Source of the DNA: an uncultured Collinsella sp.
GTDB lineage: Bacteria; Actinomycetota; Coriobacteriia; Coriobacteriales; Coriobacteriaceae
Length of the DNA: 64,000 nucleotides
Reading direction: 5' to 3'
Assembly (NCBI GenBank): GCA_902482035.1
Contig: CABSYW010000001.1
Location: 31,816 to 95,815, forward strand
Position numbers and translations under genes: made by a program
Shown: positions 30,970 to 39,851 of the stretch, piece after piece
Numbering within the stretch: position 1 is the stretch's first letter
Layout of the letters: each line of letters begins with the position of its first letter
The notes under the pieces: generated by a model
What the model saw: only the letters and a program-made list of their open reading frames with translations
Databases searched by the model: none
Told to the model about the DNA's origin: nothing

Positions 30970-33159
30970 CTAGATTAATTTAGTACTCTCCAGCTTTTCG
31001 ATGATCCAGTCGTTGGCTTTGATGACCGGGCGGCGGAAGACGACGCCCAGTGCCAGCGACGGAATCAGATAGCTCGCCAGAATGCCTAGCTCAATCCAGT
31101 ACTCCATATGGTAGGCGCCAGCCATGGCGGCATGCATGGCGTTGATGCCGTGGGTGAACGGCAGGAACGGATAGATCGCCTGGAACACGGGGCCGGTCAT
31201 CTCGATGGGGAACGTGCCGCCCGAACCGCCGACCTGCATGACCAGCAGCACGACGGCGAGCGCCTTGCCGATATCGCCAAACGAAACCGTAAGCGTGTAG
31301 ACGATATTAGAGAACACGAGGCTCGCGACCCAGCCCGCCAGCACAAACTGCAGCGGGTCGTCGCACTGGATGCCAAAGAACAGGATGTCGCCCGCGCACA
31401 CGAGCGTTGCCTGCAGCAGGGCCAGACCACCAAAGAACAGGTAGCGGCCCAGGTAGATCTCGTGCAGGCGCACGGGGATCAGCTCATTGATAAGCTCATC
31501 GTCAACCGAGACCTTCATCATGGCCGCCAGCACAATCGAGCCCACCCAGAGCGACAGAATCGTGTAGAACGGTGCCATGGCCGAACCGTAGTTGCGGATC
31601 GGATAGACCGGCTTGCGATCGAGCGCGACGGGGCCGGAAAGCGACACGGCCAGGCCCTCGGGGTCGTTGCCAATCATCGTCTTGATCGTGGCAAGGTCGT
31701 CCGACATCAGGGCGCCATCGAGCTCGTCCTTAAACGCACTGATCTTGTCCGACGCCTCGCCCAGCTGATCAGAAGCCTTGTTGACCAGCTTTGCAGCCTT
31801 GGAGAGGCCCTTCGCCAACGAGCCGGATGCATCGGTGAGGCCACTCACGGCGCTATCCAGATTGCTCGAAATACCGTTCAGCGAATCCAAAACGCCCGAG
31901 ATGGTCTTCTTGAGCTCCTTTGCCTTGGCCGAGAACTTGGAGTCGTAATCGATTTTGGCACCCGAGACACCCACCTTGGCGTCGGCGATGGCCTGGTCGG
32001 TTTCGGCGCGGACATCGTTAACCTTTGCCATGCTGTCCGAGAGCGACGTCGCGATGCTCGTCAGCTCCTTGGCATTGTTGCGGTACTCTTCCGCAGTTCC
32101 GCCAAGAGATGTCGCAACAGACTCGAGACCTTCCTTGAGCTTATCGTTACTCACCTGGCCAGCAAGACTACGGAGCTTATCTGCCGTGGCATCAATCTCG
32201 TCGGCACGCGCATTGAGTGACGCCGCGCCGTCGTTGAGCTGAGACACCGTAAGATAGACATGCTGGTTCGCGGCGTCAAAGGCCTTTGCGAGCTCGGTGG
32301 ACACGTTGTCGAACGACCCGGCACTTCCATCAATCGCCGCATCGATGGCATCGCTGGCTGCCTTGAGCGCCTGCTCGGAATCACTGATACCGCTCTCGGC
32401 ATGCTCCATCAGCTGCTTCACCGACTGATCGGTAGTTCCGGTCTGCTTGAGCAGGCCGCCCGCCGACGTCAGCGAATCGGAGGTCGAACTCAAAATGCCC
32501 GCAAGCGAAGTAGCGCTGGCCTTGATGTCCTGCAGGTCCTGAACCGAGTCGCCAAGCGTCGAGGACAGGTTGGCGATAAAGTTGCTGACCTGGTCGGTGC
32601 TCATGTAATCGAGCAGACTGGACACCGTCTTGAGGCCGATGGTCGTGATGGTCTCGGTAAAGGTCTCGTTGACCTGGTTCTGAACGGCACTCGAGCCCTT
32701 TTCGGTCACGATCTGGGCGATAGCGTTGGCCTTCTGGTTCTCATAGAACTCGATATCGGCGTGTTTCACGTCGGTCGAGAAGAGCGTCATCATGTCGGAA
32801 CTAAAGCTCTTGGGGATTACGACGGCCGCATAGTAAGCGCCCGACTTAACACCGTCGATAGCCTTATCGCGATTGTTGAGCACAACCCAGTCAAAGTTCT
32901 CGTTACCACGCAGAGCGGCGGTAACGTTTTCACCCACGTTAACCTCGACGGGAATCAGATCGCTCTCGTAACCCTCGTCGGTATTGACCACGGCAATCTT
33001 AAGGTTTCCGGTATTGCCGTACGGGTCCCAGCTGCCGGCGATGTTAAACCACGCGTACAGGCACGGCACGATGATCAGACCCATCACGACAACCATGCCG
33101 ATCACGGAGCGAGACACGTTTTGGACATCACGCTTAAACAGATGCAGGATGTTCTTCAT
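30970..33159 (-). CDS. YhgE/Pip-family membrane protein, second of two
   Basis: A 729-residue membrane protein of the YhgE/Pip (phage infection protein, ABC-2-like) family. One N-terminal membrane helix (SVIGMVVVMGLIIVPCLYAW) is followed by the family signature WDPYGNTGNLKIAVVNTDEG. Then comes a ~450-residue extracytoplasmic region rich in predicted coiled-coil (many LxxxAxxL and serine-rich heptads). Five or six C-terminal helices follow, with GGTFPIEMTGPVFQAIYPFLP the signature near the end. Such proteins span the envelope; in lactococci one is a phage receptor, others belong to type VII-like secretion or export loci. It starts directly at the stop codon of its upstream partner, so the two are coupled. 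Confidence 0.92.
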   Translation of the reverse strand: MKNILHLFKRDVQNVSRSVIGMVVVMGLIIVPCLYAWFNIAGSWDPYGNTGNLKIAVVNTDEGYESDLIPVEVNVGENVTAALRGNENFDWVVLNNRDKAIDGVKSGAYYAAVVIPKSFSSDMMTLFSTDVKHADIEFYENQKANAIAQIVTEKGSSAVQNQVNETFTETITTIGLKTVSSLLDYMSTDQVSNFIANLSSTLGDSVQDLQDIKASATSLAGILSSTSDSLTSAGGLLKQTGTTDQSVKQLMEHAESGISDSEQALKAASDAIDAAIDGSAGSFDNVSTELAKAFDAANQHVYLTVSQLNDGAASLNARADEIDATADKLRSLAGQVSNDKLKEGLESVATSLGGTAEEYRNNAKELTSIATSLSDSMAKVNDVRAETDQAIADAKVGVSGAKIDYDSKFSAKAKELKKTISGVLDSLNGISSNLDSAVSGLTDASGSLAKGLSKAAKLVNKASDQLGEASDKISAFKDELDGALMSDDLATIKTMIGNDPEGLAVSLSGPVALDRKPVYPIRNYGSAMAPFYTILSLWVGSIVLAAMMKVSVDDELINELIPVRLHEIYLGRYLFFGGLALLQATLVCAGDILFFGIQCDDPLQFVLAGWVASLVFSNIVYTLTVSFGDIGKALAVVLLVMQVGGSGGTFPIEMTGPVFQAIYPFLPFTHGINAMHAAMAGAYHMEYWIELGILASYLIPSLALGVVFRRPVIKANDWIIEKLESTKLI

Positions 33160-35976
33160 TTATGCCTCACCTCCTTTTGAGTGCTTGCCAAGCGCGGTGG
33201 TATCTCCATCATTTGTGGCTGTGCTGTCGCTGCCCTGAGATTTATGGTGCGAGCCGATATGCGGCAAGCGGCCCGTGGACTGATCGCCGCCCTTGGCACC
33301 ACGCTCGCTGGCGTTGAGGCCAAACATGTGGCGGGCGGCAGGAATGGCGGCCGTGTGTTCGCGCATCTCGCGACGCAGGTCCTCATCCGAAAGCGCCGAG
33401 ATGCGCATCTGGGTATTGAGGCTCGCGCGGATATATTCGATATTGATCAGCCAGCCGCAGATGGCAATAACCGAGATGATCCAAATGACAAGCAGGATGA
33501 TCTTGCCGTTATTGTCGATATCGAGAACCGTCGACAGGACAAAGAGCAGGACCTGAACGCCCACCACGGCGGCAAAACCGCCCTTGATGTAGTACGGGTA
33601 GCGATGTTCAAAGGCGACCGCATGATCGAGCAGTTCGCGACGGTACGAATCGGAATCGAGCATGACGCGCATGGCCGTGCGCAGCGAGTAGCGCTGGCGC
33701 GGCAGGTCATTGGACTCGCAAATCATCATACCGGTCGTGGAGAGCTGTTTATCAAAGAGCAGGTTAAGGTTGAGCAGCAGCGGACGCAGCTGCAGGCCGA
33801 TAAAGAGCGCCACGATCAAGAACACGCCCAGAATGCACAGGTTAAACAGGTAGTTGAACGAATACATGCCGCCGACCGTCTCGCGCAGCAGATTGATGCC
33901 GTAGGTAAAGGGCAGCAGCGGGTGCAGCCACTGGAAGAAGCCGGGCATCATCTCGATGGGGTACATGCCCGACGAACCCGGGATCTGCACGATGACGAGA
34001 ATGACGCCGATAGCCTTGCCGATATGCTTAAACGTGGTGGACAGCGCATAGATGATATTGACGTAGGTGAACGAAATGGCGATGCCGCCCAGCACGAACA
34101 GCAGTGGGTTGACGCACTGTACGCCAATGACCAAATCACCCACCGTAACGATGATGGCCTGCAACGCGCCCAGGATCACCAGGAGCATCCAACGGCCGAA
34201 GTAGCCCTGGCGCGCCGTAAAGCTGCCAATGCCCTCGCGATCGACCTCGAGCTTGTAGATGGCGATGAGTACGTAACCGCCCACCCAAAGCGCCAGATTA
34301 GTGTAGAAGGGAGCGATGCCCGAACCAAAGCTCTTGACCGGATAGATCGACTTGGACGTCAACTCAACCGGAGATGCCATAAAGTCGGCAACGTCATTGA
34401 CATCGACGCCCATCAGATCAGCCAGCTCGCCCATGGACTCGGAGGTCTGCAGCGCCGCGATGTCGTTAGCGGCGGTCGCAAGCCTGTCCTGAACCTTGGC
34501 AAGTGAGGCATCGGTCTGGGACAGCGTAGTCTTGGCCTGGCCGAGCGTAGCGCTAAGCTGCGCCAACGTGCCGCGCGCATTTGCAAGTGTAGGTGTCATA
34601 CCCGAGACGATACCGGTCAGGTCGCCCGAAACGGCAGCAAAAGAGTCGAGCGCGCTCGAGGCCTTCGGCAGCGCGTTTTGGCCCAAGTCCGTCTGGGCTT
34701 GGCCAAGGTTGGTCGCACCGGTATGAATTGCGTTATTGATAGCGTCACTGGCACCCGAAACAGCCGCTGCGTCATTCGCCATGGCGCTCGACTGCGCGGA
34801 CAGACCGTCCTTGATGCTCTGAAGCTTTTCATTCTGCTCTCGAAGCAAATCGATGGTCGATACAATGCGCGCGTCAATTTCCTCGGAACCTGTCGACGTG
34901 TCATTGGCGAGAATCTCCAAGTGCCCGATAACGGCCTTATTGTGGTCGATCGTCGCTTGAAGAGACTCGAGCGAGTTGTCGATACGGGTGGTCGTAGATG
35001 TGACCGCGCCCGTCAGCTTGCCGATGGCAGCGTTCGCAGAGGCCGACGTCTTGGTGAGCGCAAGGCTGCCTTCCGAGAGCGCCTTGGAGAGCGAGGTGAT
35101 GGAGTTGCCCGCCGCGGTGCGAGCTTCGCTCAGCAGGTCGTTGCCCTGGGAGATCGCCTGCGTCAGCGACGGTGCCTGGCCTTGCAAGCCGGCAAGTGCC
35201 GCATCAGCCGAGGCGATAGCGCCACTCGTCTTATCGATGGCGGCATTCATATCGCCAATCGAATCGCGCACCTCGCCCAAGGTGTCGGACGCCTCGGACA
35301 CCGAACTTGCCAGCGAGTCCTGAGTCTGGGTTGCCTTGTCCTTTAAATCGACACCGGCATCCTTGGCGATACCGGCAACAGTCTTGCCTACCGTAGAGAC
35401 AAATTCCGAGTTGATCTGCTCCTCGATGGTGTTTGCACCGGTATCGGTAACCTTGGGCGCAATGGCGCTCTTCTTCTCATTGACGTAGTACGTGAGCTTG
35501 GGCTGATGGTAGTTGCCGTCGAGCATCGAAACCAGGTTATCCGAGAAGTTCTTGGGAATCACGATAGCGGCATAGTACTCGCCGCTCTCGACGCCCTCCT
35601 TGGCATCGGCCGTCGAGTCGACGAACGTCCAGCCCAACTGATGATTCTCCTTGAGCTGGTCGACCACTTTGTCGCCAGCGTTGAGCTCGCCCACCAAGTC
35701 GTTTTGGGTGCCTCGATCGTTGTTGGCGATAGCAATCTTGATGCCTTGGGTGTTTCCATACGGATCCCAGTTTGCCACGATGTTATACCAGGCATACAGC
35801 GAGGGAATAACGCACACGCCTAGGGTAACCACCAGGGCGACGGGGTTCACAAGCAGTCGCTTAATGTCGCGCTTAAATATCGCAAAGGACACCTTTGCAT
35901 TGGATAGTTTGCTGCCGAGACTCACGCTTGGACCATCCATCCTGTCGTTAAATCGAATCGTACTATCGACAACCAT
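33160..35976 (-). CDS. YhgE/Pip-family membrane protein, first of two, with extra C-terminal domain
   Basis: A 938-residue YhgE/Pip protein. The N-terminal helix (VALVVTLGVCVIPSLYAWYN) and WDPYGNTQGIKIAIANND signature are followed by a long coiled-coil extracytoplasmic region (~150-540) and five to six C-terminal helices with GMYPIEMMPGFFQWLHPLLP. Unlike its partner it goes on for about 220 residues: two more membrane helices (~800-860) and a charged, Ser/Gly/His-rich cytoplasmic tail. The ATG used has only a weak ribosome site; an ATG twelve codons later is the alternative. The TAA stop abuts the next ATG. The pair may form a heteromeric complex. No regulator gene is adjacent. Confidence 0.9.
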   Translation of the reverse strand: MVVDSTIRFNDRMDGPSVSLGSKLSNAKVSFAIFKRDIKRLLVNPVALVVTLGVCVIPSLYAWYNIVANWDPYGNTQGIKIAIANNDRGTQNDLVGELNAGDKVVDQLKENHQLGWTFVDSTADAKEGVESGEYYAAIVIPKNFSDNLVSMLDGNYHQPKLTYYVNEKKSAIAPKVTDTGANTIEEQINSEFVSTVGKTVAGIAKDAGVDLKDKATQTQDSLASSVSEASDTLGEVRDSIGDMNAAIDKTSGAIASADAALAGLQGQAPSLTQAISQGNDLLSEARTAAGNSITSLSKALSEGSLALTKTSASANAAIGKLTGAVTSTTTRIDNSLESLQATIDHNKAVIGHLEILANDTSTGSEEIDARIVSTIDLLREQNEKLQSIKDGLSAQSSAMANDAAAVSGASDAINNAIHTGATNLGQAQTDLGQNALPKASSALDSFAAVSGDLTGIVSGMTPTLANARGTLAQLSATLGQAKTTLSQTDASLAKVQDRLATAANDIAALQTSESMGELADLMGVDVNDVADFMASPVELTSKSIYPVKSFGSGIAPFYTNLALWVGGYVLIAIYKLEVDREGIGSFTARQGYFGRWMLLVILGALQAIIVTVGDLVIGVQCVNPLLFVLGGIAISFTYVNIIYALSTTFKHIGKAIGVILVIVQIPGSSGMYPIEMMPGFFQWLHPLLPFTYGINLLRETVGGMYSFNYLFNLCILGVFLIVALFIGLQLRPLLLNLNLLFDKQLSTTGMMICESNDLPRQRYSLRTAMRVMLDSDSYRRELLDHAVAFEHRYPYYIKGGFAAVVGVQVLLFVLSTVLDIDNNGKIILLVIWIISVIAICGWLINIEYIRASLNTQMRISALSDEDLRREMREHTAAIPAARHMFGLNASERGAKGGDQSTGRLPHIGSHHKSQGSDSTATNDGDTTALGKHSKGGEA

Positions 35977-36126
35977 TGTAGTAGGCGCTTTAACGTCTCA
36001 AAGCACAATGGTGTTGAGTTTTGCGGGTAGCAATATACTACGAAGATGAGTTAACGTACAGATGTACAGTATCCTAAATTTCAGCAGGTCACAAAACCAC
36101 AACCCGCACAAATTAGCAATTCAAAT

Positions 36127-36180
36127 AGTCATCGGGGACGTTCTTAAATGACTAGTCAAACAAGAACGTCCCCAATGACT
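36127..36180. repeat. REP-like palindrome (AGTCAT...GGGGACGTTCTT)
   Basis: Arms of 19 bp (36127-36145 and 36162-36180) pair with one mismatch; the loop itself contains TGACTAGTCA. The GGGGACGTTCTT core resembles short intergenic palindromes mobilised by REP-associated (Y1) transposases in other bacteria. It lies in the 440-bp gap between htpG and the YhgE genes. Confidence 0.65.
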
Positions 36181-36209
36181 ACTTAGGGCCACGGCAACGT
36201 CGATGTTTT

Positions 36210-36363
36210 GGCAATGCCAGCGAGCGAGCGCCAGAGCGAACAAATTGGCATGAAAAGAGGACGGCATAGACCTTCTGGTCATGCCGTCCTCTTTGAATGA
36301 CAAGTTGTCGCTCTGGCGCCCGCGCAGCGTCGACTGGTCCGCCGTTCGTTAGAACGGCGGAAC
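36210..36363 (+). repeat. 154-bp cassette D: conserved ends around a nested hairpin
   Basis: It begins GGCAATGCCAGCGAGCGAG and ends with a 43-bp segment from CGCGCAGCGTCG to the palindrome GTCCGCCGTTC...GAACGGCGGA. The 91-nt middle is a hairpin: GCGCCAGAGCGA (36228-36239) pairs with its complement at 36308-36319, continuing through short pairs and single mismatches into GGACGGCAT-A-GACC-TTCT-GGTC-ATGCCGTCC with one bulged A. The ends match cassette E almost base for base; the hairpin arms do not. Confidence 0.8.
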
Positions 36364-36381
36364 TGAGGGCAGCGTCGAGCC

Positions 36382-36409
36382 GTTACGCGGTTTGGTAAAA
36401 CCGCGTAAC
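36382..36409 (-). terminator. Hairpin directly after htpG
   Basis: GTTACGCGGTTT pairs with AAACCGCGTAAC around a 4-nt loop, starting 8 bp past the htpG stop. There is no T-run, so termination is uncertain; it is the first of a row of palindromes in this gap. Confidence 0.5.
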
Positions 36410-36416
36410 TACCTAA

Positions 36417-38441
36417 CTACATCAAGTTGCAAACAGCCGCCGCGAAGGCCACGGGGTCCTCGGGGAGGATGCCCTCGACCAGCAGGGCCTGATCGTAGAG
36501 CAAGCCTGAGTACTGCTTGATCTTGTCAGTGTCGCCCGCCTTCTGAGCAGCGACGAGCTTGGCAAAGACCGGGTGCTTGGCGTTGAGCTCGAGCACGCGC
36601 TGGCTCTTGGGCATACCGTCGGGCGCGCCCTCGGGTCCCTTCTGGAGCACCTTCTCCATCTCAAGCGAAAGCGGGCCCTCGGTGGTGATGCAAGCGGGGG
36701 CATCGGTCAGGCGCGCGGAGACGGCAACTTTCTCGACCTTGTCACCGAGCGCCTCCTTCATAGCGCTAAAGAGGTCCTCGTTTTCCTTGGTGGCGTCCTC
36801 GGCCTCCTTCTTCTCGTCCTCGGTCGCCAGATCAAGATCGCCAGTCGCAACGTTCTTGAGCTCTAGATGACGATCCTCGACCTCGGGCTCGGCACCGTCG
36901 GCCACAGCCTTCTCGGCAGCCTCGCGGGCAGCATCGTCCTCGTAGACCTTGGGCATATCGGCGGCAACGTACTCACGCATGGCCTGGAAGGTGAACTCAT
37001 CCACGTCCTGCGTCAGAAGCAGCACGTCATAGCCGCGGTCGAGCACGCCCTTTACCACGGGCATCTTGGCCAAGCGCTCACGCGAGTCGCCGGCGGCGTA
37101 GTAGATGGCCTTCTGATCCTCGGGCATGCCCTTGGCATACTCGGCCAGGGTAATCATCTTCTGTTCCTTGGCAGACCAGAACAGCAACAGATCGGCGAGC
37201 TCATCGGCCTTCATGCCATAACTCGAGTAGATGCCGTACTTGAGGCCGCGGCCAAAGTTCTCAAAGAACTTCTCGTAGGCCTCGCGGTCGTTGTCACGCA
37301 TATCCTCAAGGTCGGCGGTGATCTTCTTTTCCACACGCTTGGCGATGGCCTTGAGCTGACGGTTCTGCTGAAGCGTCTCGCGCGAGATGTTGAGCGACAC
37401 GTCGGCGGAATCCACGACGCCGCGGACAAAGTTGTAGTAGTCGGGCAGCAGGTCGTCGCACTTCTCCATGATCAGGACGTTGGAGCTGTAGAGCGCCAGG
37501 CCCTTCTCGTAGTCCTTGCTGTACAGATCGAACGGCGCGCGTCCCGGCACAAACAGCAGGGCGTCATACTCGAGCGTGCCCTCGGCATGGAAGCTGATGG
37601 TGCGCGCAGGATCGTCAAAGTCGTGGAACGTGGACTTGTAGAACTCGTCGTAGTCCTTCTGCTCGACATCGGAGCTGCGCTTCTTCCAGATCGGTGTCAT
37701 GGAATTGACGGTCTCGAGCTCCTGGTAGTCCTCGTACTCGGGCTTGTAATCGTCGCCGGCGTCCTCGGGCTTGGGTTTCTGGCGGCTCTTGGACACCATC
37801 ATCTGAATCGGGTAGCGCACATAGTTGCTGTACTGCTGAATCAGGCTCTTGAGACCCCACTCGGTCAGGAAGCGATCGTAGGTCTCGGCCTCGCCGTCGG
37901 CATCGAGCTTCTCGTTCTCGCGCAGCGTCAGGATGACATCGGTACCGTGCTCGGCGCGCTCGCCGTCCTCGATGGTGTAGCCCTCAAGACCGTCGGATTC
38001 CCACACATGGGCGACATCCTCGCCGTAGGCGCGGCTGACGACCTTCACATGGCTGGCGACCATAAAAGCCGAGTAGAAGCCCACGCCAAACTGACCGATG
38101 ATGTCGACATCGGAGCCCTGCTGCTCGGCGTTCTCGGTCTTAAACTCCTCGGAGCCGGAATGGGCGATGGTGCCCAGATTGCGCTCCAGCTCCTCGGCGG
38201 TCATGCCAATGCCGTTATCCGAGATGGTAATGGTGCGGGCGTCTTTATCAAAGGAGACGCGAATGGCCAGGTCGCCCTGGTCGATCTTGACGCTCGGGTC
38301 CTGCAGGCTCTTAAAGTTGAGCTTGTCGACGGCGTCGCTCGCGTTAGAGATAAGCTCGCGCAGGAAGATTTCTTTATTGGTGTAGATGGAGTTGATCATG
38401 AGGTCGAGCAGTTTTTTGCTCTCGGTCTTAAATTGACGCAT
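36417..38441 (-). CDS. htpG: Molecular chaperone HtpG (Hsp90)
   Basis: A 674-residue cytoplasmic Hsp90-family chaperone. The N-terminal ATPase domain shows LRELISNASDAVDKL (~28), ISDNGIGMTAEELERNLG (~74) and GQFGVGFYSAFMVA (~117), the GHKL nucleotide-binding motifs. The middle domain (~230-500, GRAPFDLYSKDYEKG and LNISRETLQQNRQL) has the catalytic-loop arginine. The C-terminal dimer domain ends without an MEEVD tail, as in bacteria. A charged insertion (EDEKKEAEDATKENEDL, ~555) is longer than in E. coli. AAAGGA precedes the ATG. A TTATAAAAT-like element lies upstream, but no CIRCE repeat. Confidence 0.97.
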   Translation of the reverse strand: MRQFKTESKKLLDLMINSIYTNKEIFLRELISNASDAVDKLNFKSLQDPSVKIDQGDLAIRVSFDKDARTITISDNGIGMTAEELERNLGTIAHSGSEEFKTENAEQQGSDVDIIGQFGVGFYSAFMVASHVKVVSRAYGEDVAHVWESDGLEGYTIEDGERAEHGTDVILTLRENEKLDADGEAETYDRFLTEWGLKSLIQQYSNYVRYPIQMMVSKSRQKPKPEDAGDDYKPEYEDYQELETVNSMTPIWKKRSSDVEQKDYDEFYKSTFHDFDDPARTISFHAEGTLEYDALLFVPGRAPFDLYSKDYEKGLALYSSNVLIMEKCDDLLPDYYNFVRGVVDSADVSLNISRETLQQNRQLKAIAKRVEKKITADLEDMRDNDREAYEKFFENFGRGLKYGIYSSYGMKADELADLLLFWSAKEQKMITLAEYAKGMPEDQKAIYYAAGDSRERLAKMPVVKGVLDRGYDVLLLTQDVDEFTFQAMREYVAADMPKVYEDDAAREAAEKAVADGAEPEVEDRHLELKNVATGDLDLATEDEKKEAEDATKENEDLFSAMKEALGDKVEKVAVSARLTDAPACITTEGPLSLEMEKVLQKGPEGAPDGMPKSQRVLELNAKHPVFAKLVAAQKAGDTDKIKQYSGLLYDQALLVEGILPEDPVAFAAAVCNLM

Positions 38442-38604
38442 GTGCAGTCCTTTCGCGCTACCCCCGTCCGCAAAAACGGCCCGGTCGCCCGAGCCGCATC
38501 GCAGACCTGCTATGTTCAGACTTAGATTTTATAACCCATTAACGCGCATATATACATACGGAATCGAAAAACTGTATGTCCGAGCGCTCCAATGCGTCAA
38601 TTGC

Positions 38605-38650
38605 CAAGGAGTGTCCCCAACTGCCGGCAGAAAAGGAACGTCCCTATCTG
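38605..38650. repeat. Imperfect dimer of a GGCAGTTGGGGACACTCC-like repeat
   Basis: On the minus strand GGCAGATAGGGACGTTCC with TTTTCTGCC is followed at once by GGCAGTTGGGGACACTCC with TTGGC. The two look like neighbouring copies of one REP-like unit related to the palindrome at 36127-36180 (shared GGGGAC core). The GNAT stop codon lies inside the first unit. Confidence 0.5.
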
Positions 38651-39144
38651 CCATCTACGCGCTTGGCCATCCAGACATGGGGTTGGCCCTCGTCTTCGTA
38701 ATCTACCGGGGCAATTTGCGTGTAGCCCGCCTTTGCATAAAGCGGCAGCACGTATTCCTGCGCATGCAGCTTAATAAGCTTAGCGCCGGCATCGCGTGCA
38801 CACGAAGCACTGGTCTCCACGATCGCACTCGCCAGTCCGCGACGACGCATAGCCGGCAGCACGGCGACGCGCCCCATAATGTAGGTCTCCCCCGCCGCAA
38901 CGTCTTCGTCCATGTCGCATGCCGGCAACACCGGGGCCTCTGCGTCAGCCACGCGCTCAAGCTCTTCGGGAAACACGCGCGAGCAACCGGCAAGCTCGCC
39001 GTCTACATAGAGCGTCACATGAATGCAGTTCGGATCCTCGTCGATAGCGTCGAACTCATTCTCGTAGCCCTGCTCGTCCATAAAAACGACGCGGCGCACC
39101 AACGCCGCGTCATCAAAGCATCCCGTCTTAAGTTGGATATCCAT
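38644..39144 (-). CDS. GNAT-family N-acetyltransferase
   Basis: A 166-residue acetyltransferase of the GNAT fold, resembling the YjcF/ElaA type. The N-terminal VRRVVFMDEQGYENEFDAID (~16-35) is the typical start of that group. The acetyl-CoA loop is VAVLPAMRRRGLASAIVETS (~93-112), with the R-R-R-G-L-A form of the Q/RxxGxG/A motif, and a C-terminal YAKAGYTQIAPVDYED follows. Its substrate is not known. AAAGGG lies before the ATG at 39144. It is followed at once by a REP-like repeat, and the upstream gene is the CpsB-type phosphatase. Confidence 0.88.
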   Translation of the reverse strand: MDIQLKTGCFDDAALVRRVVFMDEQGYENEFDAIDEDPNCIHVTLYVDGELAGCSRVFPEELERVADAEAPVLPACDMDEDVAAGETYIMGRVAVLPAMRRRGLASAIVETSASCARDAGAKLIKLHAQEYVLPLYAKAGYTQIAPVDYEDEGQPHVWMAKRVDGR

Positions 39145-39183
39145 AGCTGCCCTTTCATTCAACGCGAACGTTAGGGACAGATT

Positions 39184-39834
39184 TTAGCGAAAATGAGCTC
39201 CGCGCACGCTAAACTTCGCGCGAGCCTTCGCCAGGCAGTCGTAATGACCCACGTTATGGGCATCGCTCGCGATGAAGCTGTACAGGTTCTGATCGAACAG
39301 GCGCTGTGCCGGCTTTTTTTCGCGACCAAAGCGACCGCCGGCAATAAAGTCCGCCGAAGCCTGCAGCTTGCAGCCCATATCGACCAGGCGCTCCGCCACG
39401 CTTACATCCTTTTGAACCGCACGATAGCGCTCAGGATGAGCGATGATCACCTGGTAGCCACGGCACTGCAAATCGTAAATCGTGTTCTCGTACTCTCTAA
39501 ACGCATACGCATCGGCATGCGTCGAAAGCTCGAGCAGAAACTCGTTGGTCCCATCGAAATGCAAGTGCTCCGCGGCATCGATACCAAGCTCAACGAGCTT
39601 TCGATGGTTGACCTCGAAGCCCATCTGGAGCGGAAAACCGTCAGCGTTATCACGCAGCAGTTCAAAGGCATCCCACATCTTGTCGTAATCAAAATAGGGA
39701 TCACGGCAGTGAGGAGTGCAAACGATTCTGGTTACACCGGCCCGCTTGGCAGCCTCGAGCATCGCCAAGCTCTCATCGAGATCGGCGGCGCCGTCGTCTA
39801 CACCCGGCAAGATATGGCAATGAATGTCACGCAT
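39184..39834 (-). CDS. CpsB/CapC-type tyrosine-protein phosphatase
   Basis: A 216-residue PHP-domain phosphatase that removes phosphate from the tyrosine cluster of the BY-kinase controlling capsule or exopolysaccharide assembly. DIHCHILPGVDDGA (residues 3-16), CTPHCRDPYF (~39), FEVN (~73), IIAHPERYRAV (~129) and ASDAHNVGHY (~190) supply the metal ligands in the usual order. AAGGCTG lies upstream of the ATG. It is the last gene of CpsC-CpsD-CpsB. No glycosyltransferase or polymerase gene is near, so the triad controls a locus elsewhere. Confidence 0.93.
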   Translation of the reverse strand: MRDIHCHILPGVDDGAADLDESLAMLEAAKRAGVTRIVCTPHCRDPYFDYDKMWDAFELLRDNADGFPLQMGFEVNHRKLVELGIDAAEHLHFDGTNEFLLELSTHADAYAFREYENTIYDLQCRGYQVIIAHPERYRAVQKDVSVAERLVDMGCKLQASADFIAGGRFGREKKPAQRLFDQNLYSFIASDAHNVGHYDCLAKARAKFSVRGAHFR

Positions 39835-39851
39835 AGGTCAGCCTTAATCAA

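Noticed and set aside
38442..38640. Heat-shock CIRCE or HAIR element before htpG
   Set aside because: Neither the TTAGCACTC inverted repeat nor a HAIR-type repeat is seen; only a plain AT-rich -10-like stretch.
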